Source: Burkholderia plantarii (GTDB taxonomy: Bacteria > Pseudomonadota > Gammaproteobacteria > Burkholderiales > Burkholderiaceae). Taken from it: 64,000 nucleotides of DNA. This document shows, piece after piece, positions 19,457 through 26,930 of this stretch. A program made the position numbers and the translations under genes. The first letter of the stretch is position 1; each line of letters starts with the position of its first letter. The notes beneath the pieces were generated by a model. It saw only the letters and a program-made list of their open reading frames with translations, was not told where the DNA came from and did not search any database. The stretch lies in the NCBI RefSeq assembly GCF_001411805.1, contig NZ_CP007213.1, forward strand, positions 3,472,001-3,536,000, read 5' to 3'.

Positions 19457-20943
19457 TTCGGGTCGCCTCCCGGTTCGCCTTCGCCGTTCAGGTAGCGCAT
19501 GTACTTCTCGTAGCTGTAGCGCGTCTTCTGTTTGTAATCCTTAATTTCCGAGCCAATATGATCGGCGAAGATGGCGTTGACCGACGAACCCTCGTGGATG
19601 CCGATCTTCTTGCGCCAGACGATGCTGGCCGGCAGCAGCTCGCATTCCTCGGCGCATTCGCGCAGCGCGATCTTGACGTCGCGCGGCGAGAGCTTCAGCT
19701 CGGGCGCGAGGCTCGCGGCGAAGCCGATCACCTCGGGCCGCCAGAACGGATGCTGGACGTCGAGCCCGTAGGCGGCCGCGCCGAACGGCGAGAACTCGCC
19801 GGTCCAGCGGGTCCGGTAGATCTGCGCCCAGAGCCGGCCGTTGATGCCGTCGAGCGCGTCGTCATGGCCCAGCACGCCGCCGAACAGCAGGTCCGAGCCG
19901 TAGCCCGTCACCACGCGCGCGCGCGGCGTACCCACGCTGCGGTAGAAGCACATCAGCGTCGCCTGGATCTCGGCGGACAGGCCGTCGAAGATCTCGTTGT
20001 GATAGATCGCCTGGTCGATGCCGTCGAGGATGTCCTGCGTCGAGAAATCGATCTCGCGATGCCGTGTGCCGAGATGGTCGGCCACGATGCGCGCGAACGG
20101 AAATTCGTTGCTGCGTCCGGTGCCGAGCGCGAAGGTCTCGATGTCGCCGCGCCGGCGCGAGGCCAGCGAGGTCACCATGCTCGAATCGAGCCCGCCCGAC
20201 AGCGGCACGAAAATCCGGCTGTCGGTATCGACCGCGCCCTGCACCGTGCGCGTCAGCAGTTCGGCCATCCAGCGCTTCGCGGCGGGCGCGGCCAGTTGCT
20301 GCGCGCCGGCCAGGCGCGGCACGTGATAGCTGGCGAGGTCCGCGCTCGCGTGGCCGGCGCCGTCCACGAACAGGCGCATGCACGAGCCCGGCTTCAGGCG
20401 CCGCGCGTTGTCGATCGGCAGGTAGTCGTCCGGGCGCTCGTCGGTGGCGACCACCGCCCCGGCCGGATGGAAACGGAACACGCCGGGCTCCAGGCGGCCG
20501 ACCTGCTTGAGCTCCGAGCTGAGCCAGACGCGCCGGCCATGCACCACGTGCAGCGGCTGCATGCCGAGCGCGTCGTTGGCCGCGAACACGGCGTCCTCGG
20601 TGAACTCGAGGTAATTGAACGGACCGTCGACGAGCGCGAACGCGGACCTGCCGAGCGCCGTGTGCAGGATCCGGAACACGTGCGCGACCGACGCCGTGAC
20701 CGCGTTGCCGTCGTACACGGCCGCGATCGAGCGCAGCGCCGCGAGATTGGTGGGCGAGCCGAGCACGATGCACACGCGCCGGTCGATCGTCTCGATGCGT
20801 CCTTCGGACGACGCACCAGGCAGGCTGCGCACGACAATGTCCCAGCCGCGGGCATCGACGGCCTGCCAGGTGCCGGGCTCGAATCGCTCGAGCGCGCTCG
20901 CATGGCCGGCCGCCTGCCGGCATGCAATCAGTGAGTAGGTCAT
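19453..20943 (-). CDS. carA: CarA-like carbapenam synthetase (beta-lactam synthetase)
   Basis: The 496-residue protein belongs to the asparagine-synthetase-derived beta-lactam synthetases. These adenylate carboxymethylproline with ATP and close the beta-lactam ring. The N-terminus MTYSLIACR lacks the Cys at position 2 that asparagine synthetases need for glutamine hydrolysis. The pyrophosphate loop is SGGLDSS (249-255). Tyr348 (TGYGSDLLFGG), Glu383 (YRTRWTGEF) and Lys446 (WRKKIGIHEGSSVN) fall exactly three residues after the catalytic Tyr345, Glu380 and Lys443 of Pectobacterium CarA (from memory). The block NEIFDGLSAEIQ is also shared. The start overlaps the kinase stop as ATGA and has an AAGAGGAA ribosome site. 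Confidence 0.95.
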   Translation of the reverse strand: MTYSLIACRQAAGHASALERFEPGTWQAVDARGWDIVVRSLPGASSEGRIETIDRRVCIVLGSPTNLAALRSIAAVYDGNAVTASVAHVFRILHTALGRSAFALVDGPFNYLEFTEDAVFAANDALGMQPLHVVHGRRVWLSSELKQVGRLEPGVFRFHPAGAVVATDERPDDYLPIDNARRLKPGSCMRLFVDGAGHASADLASYHVPRLAGAQQLAAPAAKRWMAELLTRTVQGAVDTDSRIFVPLSGGLDSSMVTSLASRRRGDIETFALGTGRSNEFPFARIVADHLGTRHREIDFSTQDILDGIDQAIYHNEIFDGLSAEIQATLMCFYRSVGTPRARVVTGYGSDLLFGGVLGHDDALDGINGRLWAQIYRTRWTGEFSPFGAAAYGLDVQHPFWRPEVIGFAASLAPELKLSPRDVKIALRECAEECELLPASIVWRKKIGIHEGSSVNAIFADHIGSEIKDYKQKTRYSYEKYMRYLNGEGEPGGDPK

Positions 20944-21776
20944 GGTCGAGATTCCTCTTCAAGTTCGACGTTGGGGTTCGAGGGGATGAAACGGTGCGGC
21001 GGGGGCGGCACGATCCAGGTACCGAGACGTTCGCCGGCGACGATGCGGCCGAGCGCGCCGGGCTCGTAGCGCGTGATGACGGTGGTCGCGCCGCCGTTCG
21101 CGGCCGCGCGCGCGGCGTCGATCTTCGATTTCATGCCGCCGGTGCCGGTGGCCGTCGGCGCCGGCGAGGCCGCCGCGTGCAGCCGCGCGTCGTCGGCCGC
21201 CACCGTGCCGAACAGCGGCGCGTCGGGGTTCACGCGCGGGTCGGCGTGATAGACGCCGGGCCGGTCCGTGAAGATGATCAGCTTCGACGCGCGCAGCAGC
21301 CCGGCCAGCGCCGCGCTCAGTTCGTCGTTGCTCGGGAAGCCGGCCACCGCGGCGGTCGCGTCGTTCTCGTTGACGAGCACGATCGCGTCGCTCGCCGACA
21401 GCGCGCCGATCGCCTCGGCCAGGTGCGTGCGGGTCGGCCCGCAGCGCAGGTCGTCGGCCTTCAGCAGCATCTGCGCGGCCCGGTGGCCGTGCGGCGCGAG
21501 GCATTGCGCGAACGCGGCCATCAGGTGGAGTTGGCCGATCGCGGCCAGTCCGGCGCGCGGCAGCGCCGCCTCGCCCGGCGCCCCGCCGCCGCGCGCCACG
21601 CCCAGTTGCACGGCCCCGGACGTCGTCACCACCGGACGCAGCCCGCGCGCGCGCAGCGAGCGCAATTCCGCGCACAACGCGGCGATCAGGCCGAGGTTGG
21701 GCCGGTTCGCCTGCGTGAGCGTGCTGGTCCCGAGTTTGATGACGACGCTCGACGCGTCATGGTCTGTCTGCTTCAT
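20940..21776 (-). CDS. Glutamate 5-kinase-like protein without PUA domain, operon-specific
   Basis: This 278-residue amino-acid kinase starts MKQTDHDASSVVIKLG at 21776. Glutamate 5-kinase makes gamma-glutamyl phosphate, the first step towards pyrroline-5-carboxylate and proline. Motifs present include VIKLGTSTLT, TTSGAVQLG, AAIGQLHLMAAF, VNENDA, FTDRPGVYHADPR and TGTGGMKSKIDAA. Housekeeping ProB is about 370 residues with a C-terminal PUA domain; here the protein ends after the kinase domain. In a carbapenem operon its likely job is to raise pyrroline-5-carboxylate supply for CarB, perhaps free of proline feedback. It lies 26 bases after luxR and overlaps carA by four bases. Confidence 0.9.
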   Translation of the reverse strand: MKQTDHDASSVVIKLGTSTLTQANRPNLGLIAALCAELRSLRARGLRPVVTTSGAVQLGVARGGGAPGEAALPRAGLAAIGQLHLMAAFAQCLAPHGHRAAQMLLKADDLRCGPTRTHLAEAIGALSASDAIVLVNENDATAAVAGFPSNDELSAALAGLLRASKLIIFTDRPGVYHADPRVNPDAPLFGTVAADDARLHAAASPAPTATGTGGMKSKIDAARAAANGGATTVITRYEPGALGRIVAGERLGTWIVPPPPHRFIPSNPNVELEEESRP

Positions 21777-21802
21777 TTGGCGGCCCCGTTTCGCTCGGCT
21801 GG

Positions 21803-22564
21803 CTAGCACTGGATGATGCCGATGGCATTGGCGCGCGCAATCGCATGCGCGCGGGTCTTGACCTTCAATTTGCGCAGGACGTTCTCGATGTGGAAATTGA
21901 CGGTGCGCTCCGTCACCATGAGCGTGCGGGCGATTTCCACCGAGGTCTGCCCCTCGCTGGCCTGGATCAGCACCTGCCGTTCGCGGCTGGTCAGCTTGGC
22001 GGTGGAACACAGCGGCGCGGCCAGCGCGATCTGCGCGACGAAGGCGTCGTGCGCCACCGCCAGAATCGGAAACAGCGTCATGGCGAGCGTAATCACCTCG
22101 CCGTCGCTGATCGAACCGCGCCGCCGCGCCACCGAAAACAGGCTGAGCGTGCCATTCGGCCCGCGAAACGGAAAGGTGATGCCGTGGCACAGTCCGGCGC
22201 GGAATGCGGCGCGATACAAGACCCGGCGTTTTCGATAATGCAGACGCGACCATTTAACCGGCATGCAGGCGTGAATGGCTTCGCGAAAAATCGGATCGGC
22301 ATTATTTTCTATCGAATCGAGATAATCACGGATCCAGGTGTTTGAAAAGGTATCGAGCGCGGTGGTGCGCCACTCTCCGTCCGCCGATTTGCCGCGCACC
22401 CAGTAGCTGCAGAAATCGAAATCGAGCTGGCCGATGCTGGCCGCGAGAATATCGAATATCGCCGGCATGCTTTTCGCCTGTCGCAATCCGACAAAATTGC
22501 CCAGCAGCGAAGATAAAGAAGGCGCCGGCGCATTCCCGCGTGCATATTCGCTAAAATTAGACAT
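21803..22564 (-). CDS. LuxR-type quorum-sensing regulator of the carbapenem operon
   Basis: The 253-residue protein starts MSNFSEYARGN at 22564. The N-terminal acyl-homoserine-lactone domain keeps all six near-invariant residues: Trp77, Tyr81, Asp90, Pro91, Trp105 and the Gly of CHGIT (128). The C-terminal helix-turn-helix (about 190-250) has LTSRERQVLIQASEGQTSVEIARTL and VNFHIENVLRKL. Lactone binding is therefore expected, as for CarR in Pectobacterium. No luxI-type synthase is in the window, so it is a solo or is paired with a distant synthase. It is the first gene of the operon and sits just behind a lux box. The region near 22210-22560 looks poorer in GC than its neighbours, hinting at transfer. 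Confidence 0.92.
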   Translation of the reverse strand: MSNFSEYARGNAPAPSLSSLLGNFVGLRQAKSMPAIFDILAASIGQLDFDFCSYWVRGKSADGEWRTTALDTFSNTWIRDYLDSIENNADPIFREAIHACMPVKWSRLHYRKRRVLYRAAFRAGLCHGITFPFRGPNGTLSLFSVARRRGSISDGEVITLAMTLFPILAVAHDAFVAQIALAAPLCSTAKLTSRERQVLIQASEGQTSVEIARTLMVTERTVNFHIENVLRKLKVKTRAHAIARANAIGIIQC

Positions 22565-22636
22565 TTTATGAGATCGCTTCTGGTTGGCCGCTCGTTTTTC
22601 TTGCCGCGAATAGTGGCATAGGCAAAGCCGTTTCAT

Positions 22637-22656
22637 ACCTGTCAAAATTCACAGGT
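22637..22656. promoter_or_regulatory. Lux box with embedded -35 element upstream of luxR/car operon
   Basis: ACCTGTCAAAATTCACAGGT is a 20-base perfect dyad: ACCTGT, eight bases, ACAGGT. Length and half-sites match the classical lux box. On the operon strand it contains TTGACA, a consensus -35 hexamer (22640-22645). The -10 region 17 bases further (CCTATG) is weak, as expected for an activator-dependent promoter. It lies 72 bases upstream of the luxR start, so LuxR with bound lactone would activate its own gene and the whole car operon. Confidence 0.85.
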
Positions 22657-22852
22657 CAATTAAAAGCAAAATCGTTGTATTGGCCTCGATGATTAAAAGA
22701 GTTAGAAAAATGAAAATCGGCGACACATCACGTCGCGCTGTCGCGGCTGGCCCGCGCGCCACCCCCGAGGCGGGCTGGACGCGCCGCGGCGAAGTGCGCG
22801 GGGCCGGTGACGGCGCAACGGAATGGAAGCTCGGCGACCTCGAATCGACTCA

Positions 22853-22868
22853 TTCGAATCGATTCGAA
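22853..22868. promoter_or_regulatory. 16-bp perfect palindrome TTCGAATCGATTCGAA
   Basis: The dyad is perfect over 16 bases and ends sharply. CGAATCGA is repeated directly at 22841-22848 and 22855-22862. It could be an operator, but no obvious target gene starts nearby. Confidence 0.35.
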
Positions 22869-23243
22869 AATCACAAAATCGGGAAGAGATAATGCGTGGC
22901 GCGTGGCGCGGATATCCAATCGCGCAGCCATAGTCTCAATCTCGCGACACTGGATGGCATCGATGCCGGAAATTCGCGGAACGCGGGCCGGGAGCGTGGA
23001 GGTGGGGCGTGGAGGTGGAGAGGTGCCGGGGCGCGGATCGGGGCCGCGCCGCGATCAGGCATGCGAAACGATCGGCGGGGGTGCCGGGTACGCCCGAGCG
23101 CGGGAACACGGCAGCGGGCGCGCAACCGCGTGGCGGCGGCCCCGGCCGCCGGCATGCGGGGCTTCGATCGCGGCTTTGATCAGCGTCACGATCGGTCGTG
23201 GACGCGCCGGCAAGCGGCTCGCGCCGTCGCGACGGCGCGCGGG

Positions 23244-23558
23244 CTAATCCGCCTGGGGCGCCGCCGCGCCCAACTTGCCGAAGTGCCACGCAAGATAGAG
23301 CCCCAGCGTGAGCGCGCCGAGCGCCAGCACCAGGCAGTCGAGGTTCGCGCCGAGCGTGACGGGATGGCTCGCGAGCCGCGCGAGCCCGAGCACGAGATTG
23401 GCCGCGCCCCACAGGAAGTTGACGGGCGCGGACGAATGGCCGACGCCGCGCGGCCTGGCGAACGGCGTCGGGAACGTCTTGCCCTGCAGCCCCGCGACGA
23501 GATGCGGGACGCTGTTGCAAAGCAAGGCGCCGGCGAGAAACAGCGTGAAGAGTGGCAT
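23244..23558 (-). CDS. Small integral membrane protein, unknown function
   Basis: The 104-residue protein starts MPLFTLFLAGALLCNS at 23558. Three or four hydrophobic helices are visible (residues about 2-22, 45-62, 70-92), with the linker QGKTFPTPFARPRGVGHSS between the first two. I recognise no family with certainty. It lies 79 bases after the end of the P450 gene on the same strand and could be part of the same TetR-controlled unit. Confidence 0.65.
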   Translation of the reverse strand: MPLFTLFLAGALLCNSVPHLVAGLQGKTFPTPFARPRGVGHSSAPVNFLWGAANLVLGLARLASHPVTLGANLDCLVLALGALTLGLYLAWHFGKLGAAAPQAD

Positions 23559-23637
23559 CGTCGATTGCACGGAATCCGTGTCCAAGGGGAAGGAAAAGGG
23601 CGAGCCACCGGCGCGTCGGTGCGCCGGCACGCATTGC

Positions 23638-24849
23638 TCACACCAGCCGCACCGGCAGGCTGCGCAGCCCGCGGAACGACAGGCTCTCGGTGCGCCGCGC
23701 CTGTTGCGCGTCCACCTCGATGCCGGGATACAGCGCGGCCAGCGAGGTGAACACGATCTGCGCCTCGATGCGCGCGAGCAGCGCGCCGAGGCAGGTATGC
23801 ATGCCGTGCCCGAACGACAGCACGCGCGACACGGGCCGCCGCACGTCGAGCGTGTCGGGCGCCGCGAAATGGCGCTCGTCGCGGTTCGCCGCGCCGAGCA
23901 GCGTGTAGACATAGGCGCCCTTCGGCAGCCGCTGCCCGCCGAGTTCGACGTCCTCAAGCACGGCACGCCCGGTCAGCTGCACTGGCGCGTCGAAGCGCAA
24001 CAGCTCGTTGACGGCGGCCGGCGCGATGGCGGGGTCGTCGGCCAGCAGCCGCCATTGCTCGCGCTCGCGCGACAGCGCGAGCAGGCCGTTGCCGAGCAGG
24101 TGGGTGGTGGTGGCGTGCCCCGCCGCGAGCAGCAGGATCAGGTTCGCGATCAGCTCGGACTCGTCCAGGCGGTCGCCGGCTTCCTCGGCCGCGAGCAGGT
24201 CGCTGAGCATGTCGTCGCCCGGCTCGCGCCGGCGCTCGCGAATCAGCTCCGCGAAATACGCGCCGAACGCGGCGATGCCGGCCTCCGCGCGCGCCGTCTC
24301 CGCGTCCGACAGCACCCGGCCGCTGATCACGCTGCCGAACGCGAGCGACCAGTCGTGCAGCTGCGCATGCGCGTCCATCGGCACGCCGAGCACCAGCGCG
24401 ATCACCATCACCGGCAGCGGCACCGCGAACTCGCTGACGAAGTCGATCGTGCGCCCCGCCTGGGCCGCCAGCATCCGGTGCGCGAGCGCCTCGATGCGCG
24501 GCCGGAAGGTGTCGAGCCGGCGCGGCGTGAAGGCCTTCGCGAACAGCTTGCGCAGCCGCGTGTGATCGGCGCCGTCGAGGAACAGCATCTGCTTCGACAG
24601 CGTGCGGCGGATCGCCTGCTCGGTGCGGCTCTCGTCGTCGATGCCGCCCAGCCGCGCCGCCGAGAAACGCGCGTCGTCGAGCACCGCCACCACGTCGGCG
24701 TGACGCGAAACGATCCAGCCGTTGCCGTTCGGGTCCGCGTGGACCGGGCTCTCGTCGCGCAGGCGGCGGTACAGCGGATAGGGATCGGCACGCCAGCGCG
24801 GCTGGAACAGATCGTAGAGGGAAACCTGCTGAATCTCGGGATCGGACAT
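23638..24849 (-). CDS. Cytochrome P450 (bacterial, soluble)
   Basis: The 403-residue enzyme starts MSDPEIQQVSLYDLF at 24849. It has the I-helix oxygen-activating motif LLAAGHATTTHL, the ExxR pair in NELLRFDAP, and the heme-thiolate loop LSFGHGMHTCLGALLAR with its Cys ligand. It has no membrane anchor, so electrons would come from ferredoxin and a reductase, neither of which is next to it. The family resembles P450s of natural-product oxidation. It is 2 kb from the carbapenem operon but has its own regulator and an operator-like palindrome upstream, so membership in the cluster is uncertain. Confidence 0.92.
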   Translation of the reverse strand: MSDPEIQQVSLYDLFQPRWRADPYPLYRRLRDESPVHADPNGNGWIVSRHADVVAVLDDARFSAARLGGIDDESRTEQAIRRTLSKQMLFLDGADHTRLRKLFAKAFTPRRLDTFRPRIEALAHRMLAAQAGRTIDFVSEFAVPLPVMVIALVLGVPMDAHAQLHDWSLAFGSVISGRVLSDAETARAEAGIAAFGAYFAELIRERRREPGDDMLSDLLAAEEAGDRLDESELIANLILLLAAGHATTTHLLGNGLLALSREREQWRLLADDPAIAPAAVNELLRFDAPVQLTGRAVLEDVELGGQRLPKGAYVYTLLGAANRDERHFAAPDTLDVRRPVSRVLSFGHGMHTCLGALLARIEAQIVFTSLAALYPGIEVDAQQARRTESLSFRGLRSLPVRLV

Positions 24850-24983
24850 GGGGGGCTCCGGACTGCCGAAAGAGGAGGGTAAGCGAATCGTCGGGCGGTA
24901 CTTCACCAGCGTTGACGATCCTACGCGAGCGGCACGGCGGTGTCTCGCGCCGCGTGTTTCAACCTATTTCACATTGCCATTTT

Positions 24984-24998
24984 CCTAATTTAGTTAGG
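24984..24998. promoter_or_regulatory. Probable TetR operator in front of the P450 gene
   Basis: CCTAATTTAGTTAGG is an inverted repeat (CCTAA/TTAGG arms) lying between the tetR stop and the P450 start, 135 bases upstream of the P450. Its arms match the palindrome upstream of tetR at 25632-25646, which suggests that both sites bind the TetR protein encoded between them. Confidence 0.6.
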
Positions 24999-25015
24999 CA
25001 AACGGCGAAGTCCGT

Positions 25016-25591
25016 CTACCGCCCGGCGGGTTGTCCCGCCTCGAACGGCGCCAGCATGCGCAGGAAGCCTTCCACCAGCCAGGCGAAGCTGGCGTCGCGG
25101 CTGACCGGATGGTTCAGCGCGCCCGAGGCTTCCAGCGAGACGAAGCCGTGGACCAGGCTGCGCATGCCGCGCAGCGCATGCACGCCGTCCGGCCCGGACA
25201 GGTCGTAGCCCTGCAGCGATGCGATCAGCGTCTGCTTCAGGCGCTCCATCGCGTCGCGCCAGCCGGCATCGGACTTCGGCGGCGTCGGCACCATCGCGGC
25301 GTACAGGCCCGGGTTCTTGCGCGCGAAGCCGCGATAGCCGTTCATCAGGGCCCGCACCGCGTCCGGCCCCGCCTTGCCCGCCGTGAGCCGCGCCACGCCC
25401 TGTTCGAGCTCGCGCAGGGCGTGCAGCGCCAGCAGGCGCCGCACCGCGGCGATGCCGTCGACGTGCGCGTAGAGCGAGGGCGGACGAATCCCGAGCGCGG
25501 CGGCCAGCTCGTTCATCGAGAGCCCGTCGATCCCGTTGCGGTTCGCGAGCGCCGTGGCCTCGGTGCGGATGCGTTCGATATCGACCTTCAT
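25016..25591 (-). CDS. TetR family transcriptional regulator
   Basis: The 191-residue protein starts MKVDIERIRTEATALA at 25591. The N-terminal helix-turn-helix is GLSMNELAAALGIRPPSLYAHVDGIAAVRRLLA, followed by an all-helical ligand domain of the WHG-like type with ARKNPGLYAAMVPTPP. These proteins repress neighbouring genes until a small ligand binds. Matching palindromes in front of its own gene and the P450 gene mark it as self-regulating and as the P450 regulator. Confidence 0.9.
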   Translation of the reverse strand: MKVDIERIRTEATALANRNGIDGLSMNELAAALGIRPPSLYAHVDGIAAVRRLLALHALRELEQGVARLTAGKAGPDAVRALMNGYRGFARKNPGLYAAMVPTPPKSDAGWRDAMERLKQTLIASLQGYDLSGPDGVHALRGMRSLVHGFVSLEASGALNHPVSRDASFAWLVEGFLRMLAPFEAGQPAGR

Positions 25592-25631
25592 GGTGCCGCC
25601 TGCCTGCTCGTAAAATGACGTTCGGATATTA

Positions 25632-25646
25632 CCTAATCGAATTAGG
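25632..25646. promoter_or_regulatory. Probable TetR operator in the tetR promoter
   Basis: CCTAATCGAATTAGG is a perfect inverted repeat (CCTAAT/ATTAGG around CGA), 41 bases upstream of the tetR start. A sister site stands in front of the P450 gene. Confidence 0.7.
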
Positions 25647-25811
25647 ATTTGGCAACACCGCGCGCGGTGGCGGACATCCCCGGGCCGCTCACCTTTCCAA
25701 TACATTCCATTACAAAACTCCCGCGCGAAACGGCCCGCCGGCGCGGAATAAGCGCGGCCAAACCTTGTTCACCCGGCTGCAGTCCCCTTCCCTCGATCAA
25801 GGACCGTCAAC

Positions 25812-26900
25812 ATGACCCGGCCCGCCGACACGCATCGCCGTTCGTTTCTTTGCGCCGCCACGCGGCTGACCGTGGCCGGCGCCGTGGCGCCGATGGTCGG
25901 CCTGCCGGCCGCCGCCACCGCCGCCGACATGGCCGTGCCCGACACGAATGCCGCCCGCGACGCCGCGGGCAACGAATACGGCGAAGCCACCGCGCGACGC
26001 TCGCTCGACGCGCTCGAAAGCGCCTATGGCGCGCATCCGGGGCAGCGCCGCAACCATACGAAGGGAGTGGGCGTGACGGGCCGCTTCGTCGGCAACCCGG
26101 CGGCGGCGTGGTCGCGTTCGCTGCTGTTCAGCGGGGAGACGATCGAGGTGGTGGGCCGCTTCTCGCTCGCGGGCGGCGACCCCGGGGCGGCCGACACGGA
26201 GCGCAGCACGCGCGGCGTGGGCCTGCAGTTCCGCCTGCCCGGCGGCGCGCTGCAGCACATGGCGATGCTGCACACGCCGATGTTCTTCGCGACGATGCCG
26301 AAGACCTTCATCGACAAGTTCTTCGCGCTGACGCCCGAGCCCGCCACCGGCAAGCCGGACCCGGCCGTGTTCAAGGCGTTCCTCGCCTCGCACCCCGATC
26401 ACGCCGCGCAGGCCCACTTCCTCGGCACCGTCAATCCACCCTGGAGCCATGCGAGCTGCGCGTTCTACGGCATCCACACGTTCCGCTTCGTGGACGGCCG
26501 GGGCAAGGTGACGATGGTGCGCTGGCGCTTCGTGCCGCGCGACGGCGAACGCGCGCTCGGCGACGACGAAATGCGGGCCGCGCCGCACGATTTCCTCGAG
26601 GCGCGGCTGACGGAGCGGCTCGCGCGCGGCCCCGCGCAGTGGGACATGATCGTCTCGATCGGCGAACCGGGCGACCCCGTCACGAATCCCACGCTGCCCT
26701 GGCCGAAGGAGCGCCGCGAGATCCATGCCGGCACGCTGACGCTCACGCACGCGATGGCGCAGGAGCACGCGCCGAGCCACGGCATCAACTTCGATCCGCT
26801 GGTGATGGCCGACGGCATCGAGCCGAGCGACGATCCGATCCTGCTGTTCCGCTCGCCGTCATACGGGCTGTCGTACTCGCGGCGCCTGCGCAGGGTCTGA
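25812..26900 (+). CDS. Catalase-family peroxidase (SrpA-like), Tat-exported
   Basis: The 362-residue protein has a twin-arginine signal, HRRSFLCAATRLTVAGA, ending near AAATAA, so it is exported folded, with cofactor, to the periplasm. The mature part follows the small catalase-related peroxidases: a distal His in RRNHTKGVGVTGRF, the segment AMLHTPMFFA, and a proximal heme Tyr in FRSPSYGLSYSRR. Such proteins use heme to reduce peroxides but usually have little true catalase activity. It is transcribed away from tetR with 220 bases between them; the tetR operator could also influence it. Confidence 0.88.
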   Translation: MTRPADTHRRSFLCAATRLTVAGAVAPMVGLPAAATAADMAVPDTNAARDAAGNEYGEATARRSLDALESAYGAHPGQRRNHTKGVGVTGRFVGNPAAAWSRSLLFSGETIEVVGRFSLAGGDPGAADTERSTRGVGLQFRLPGGALQHMAMLHTPMFFATMPKTFIDKFFALTPEPATGKPDPAVFKAFLASHPDHAAQAHFLGTVNPPWSHASCAFYGIHTFRFVDGRGKVTMVRWRFVPRDGERALGDDEMRAAPHDFLEARLTERLARGPAQWDMIVSIGEPGDPVTNPTLPWPKERREIHAGTLTLTHAMAQEHAPSHGINFDPLVMADGIEPSDDPILLFRSPSYGLSYSRRLRRV

Positions 26901-26930
26901 GCCGCGCGCGCAACGCGCATCACGTCACGA

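Larger units (their letters stand above)
22565..23243. other. Intergenic region between car operon and small membrane protein gene
   Basis: The left part is AT-richer and holds the lux box. A 16-base perfect palindrome, TTCGAATCGATTCGAA, is at 22853-22868, with a further CGAATCGA half at 22841. The right part (about 22960-23240) is GC-rich with only unconvincing short open frames. I find no gene. Confidence 0.5.

Noticed and set aside
19453..20943. Annotation as glutamine-hydrolysing asparagine synthetase
   Set aside because: The N-terminal Cys nucleophile is missing, and the Tyr/Glu/Lys catalytic set and neighbours match beta-lactam synthetases.
20940..21776. Housekeeping ProB of proline biosynthesis
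   Set aside because: The protein is about 90 residues too short and lacks the PUA domain. The gene is coupled to carA and not next to obg or proA.
22680..23247. Short plus-strand frames between luxR and the small membrane protein gene
   Set aside because: They have no ribosome site and no conserved pattern, and their Arg/Gly-rich composition is typical of non-coding GC-rich sequence.
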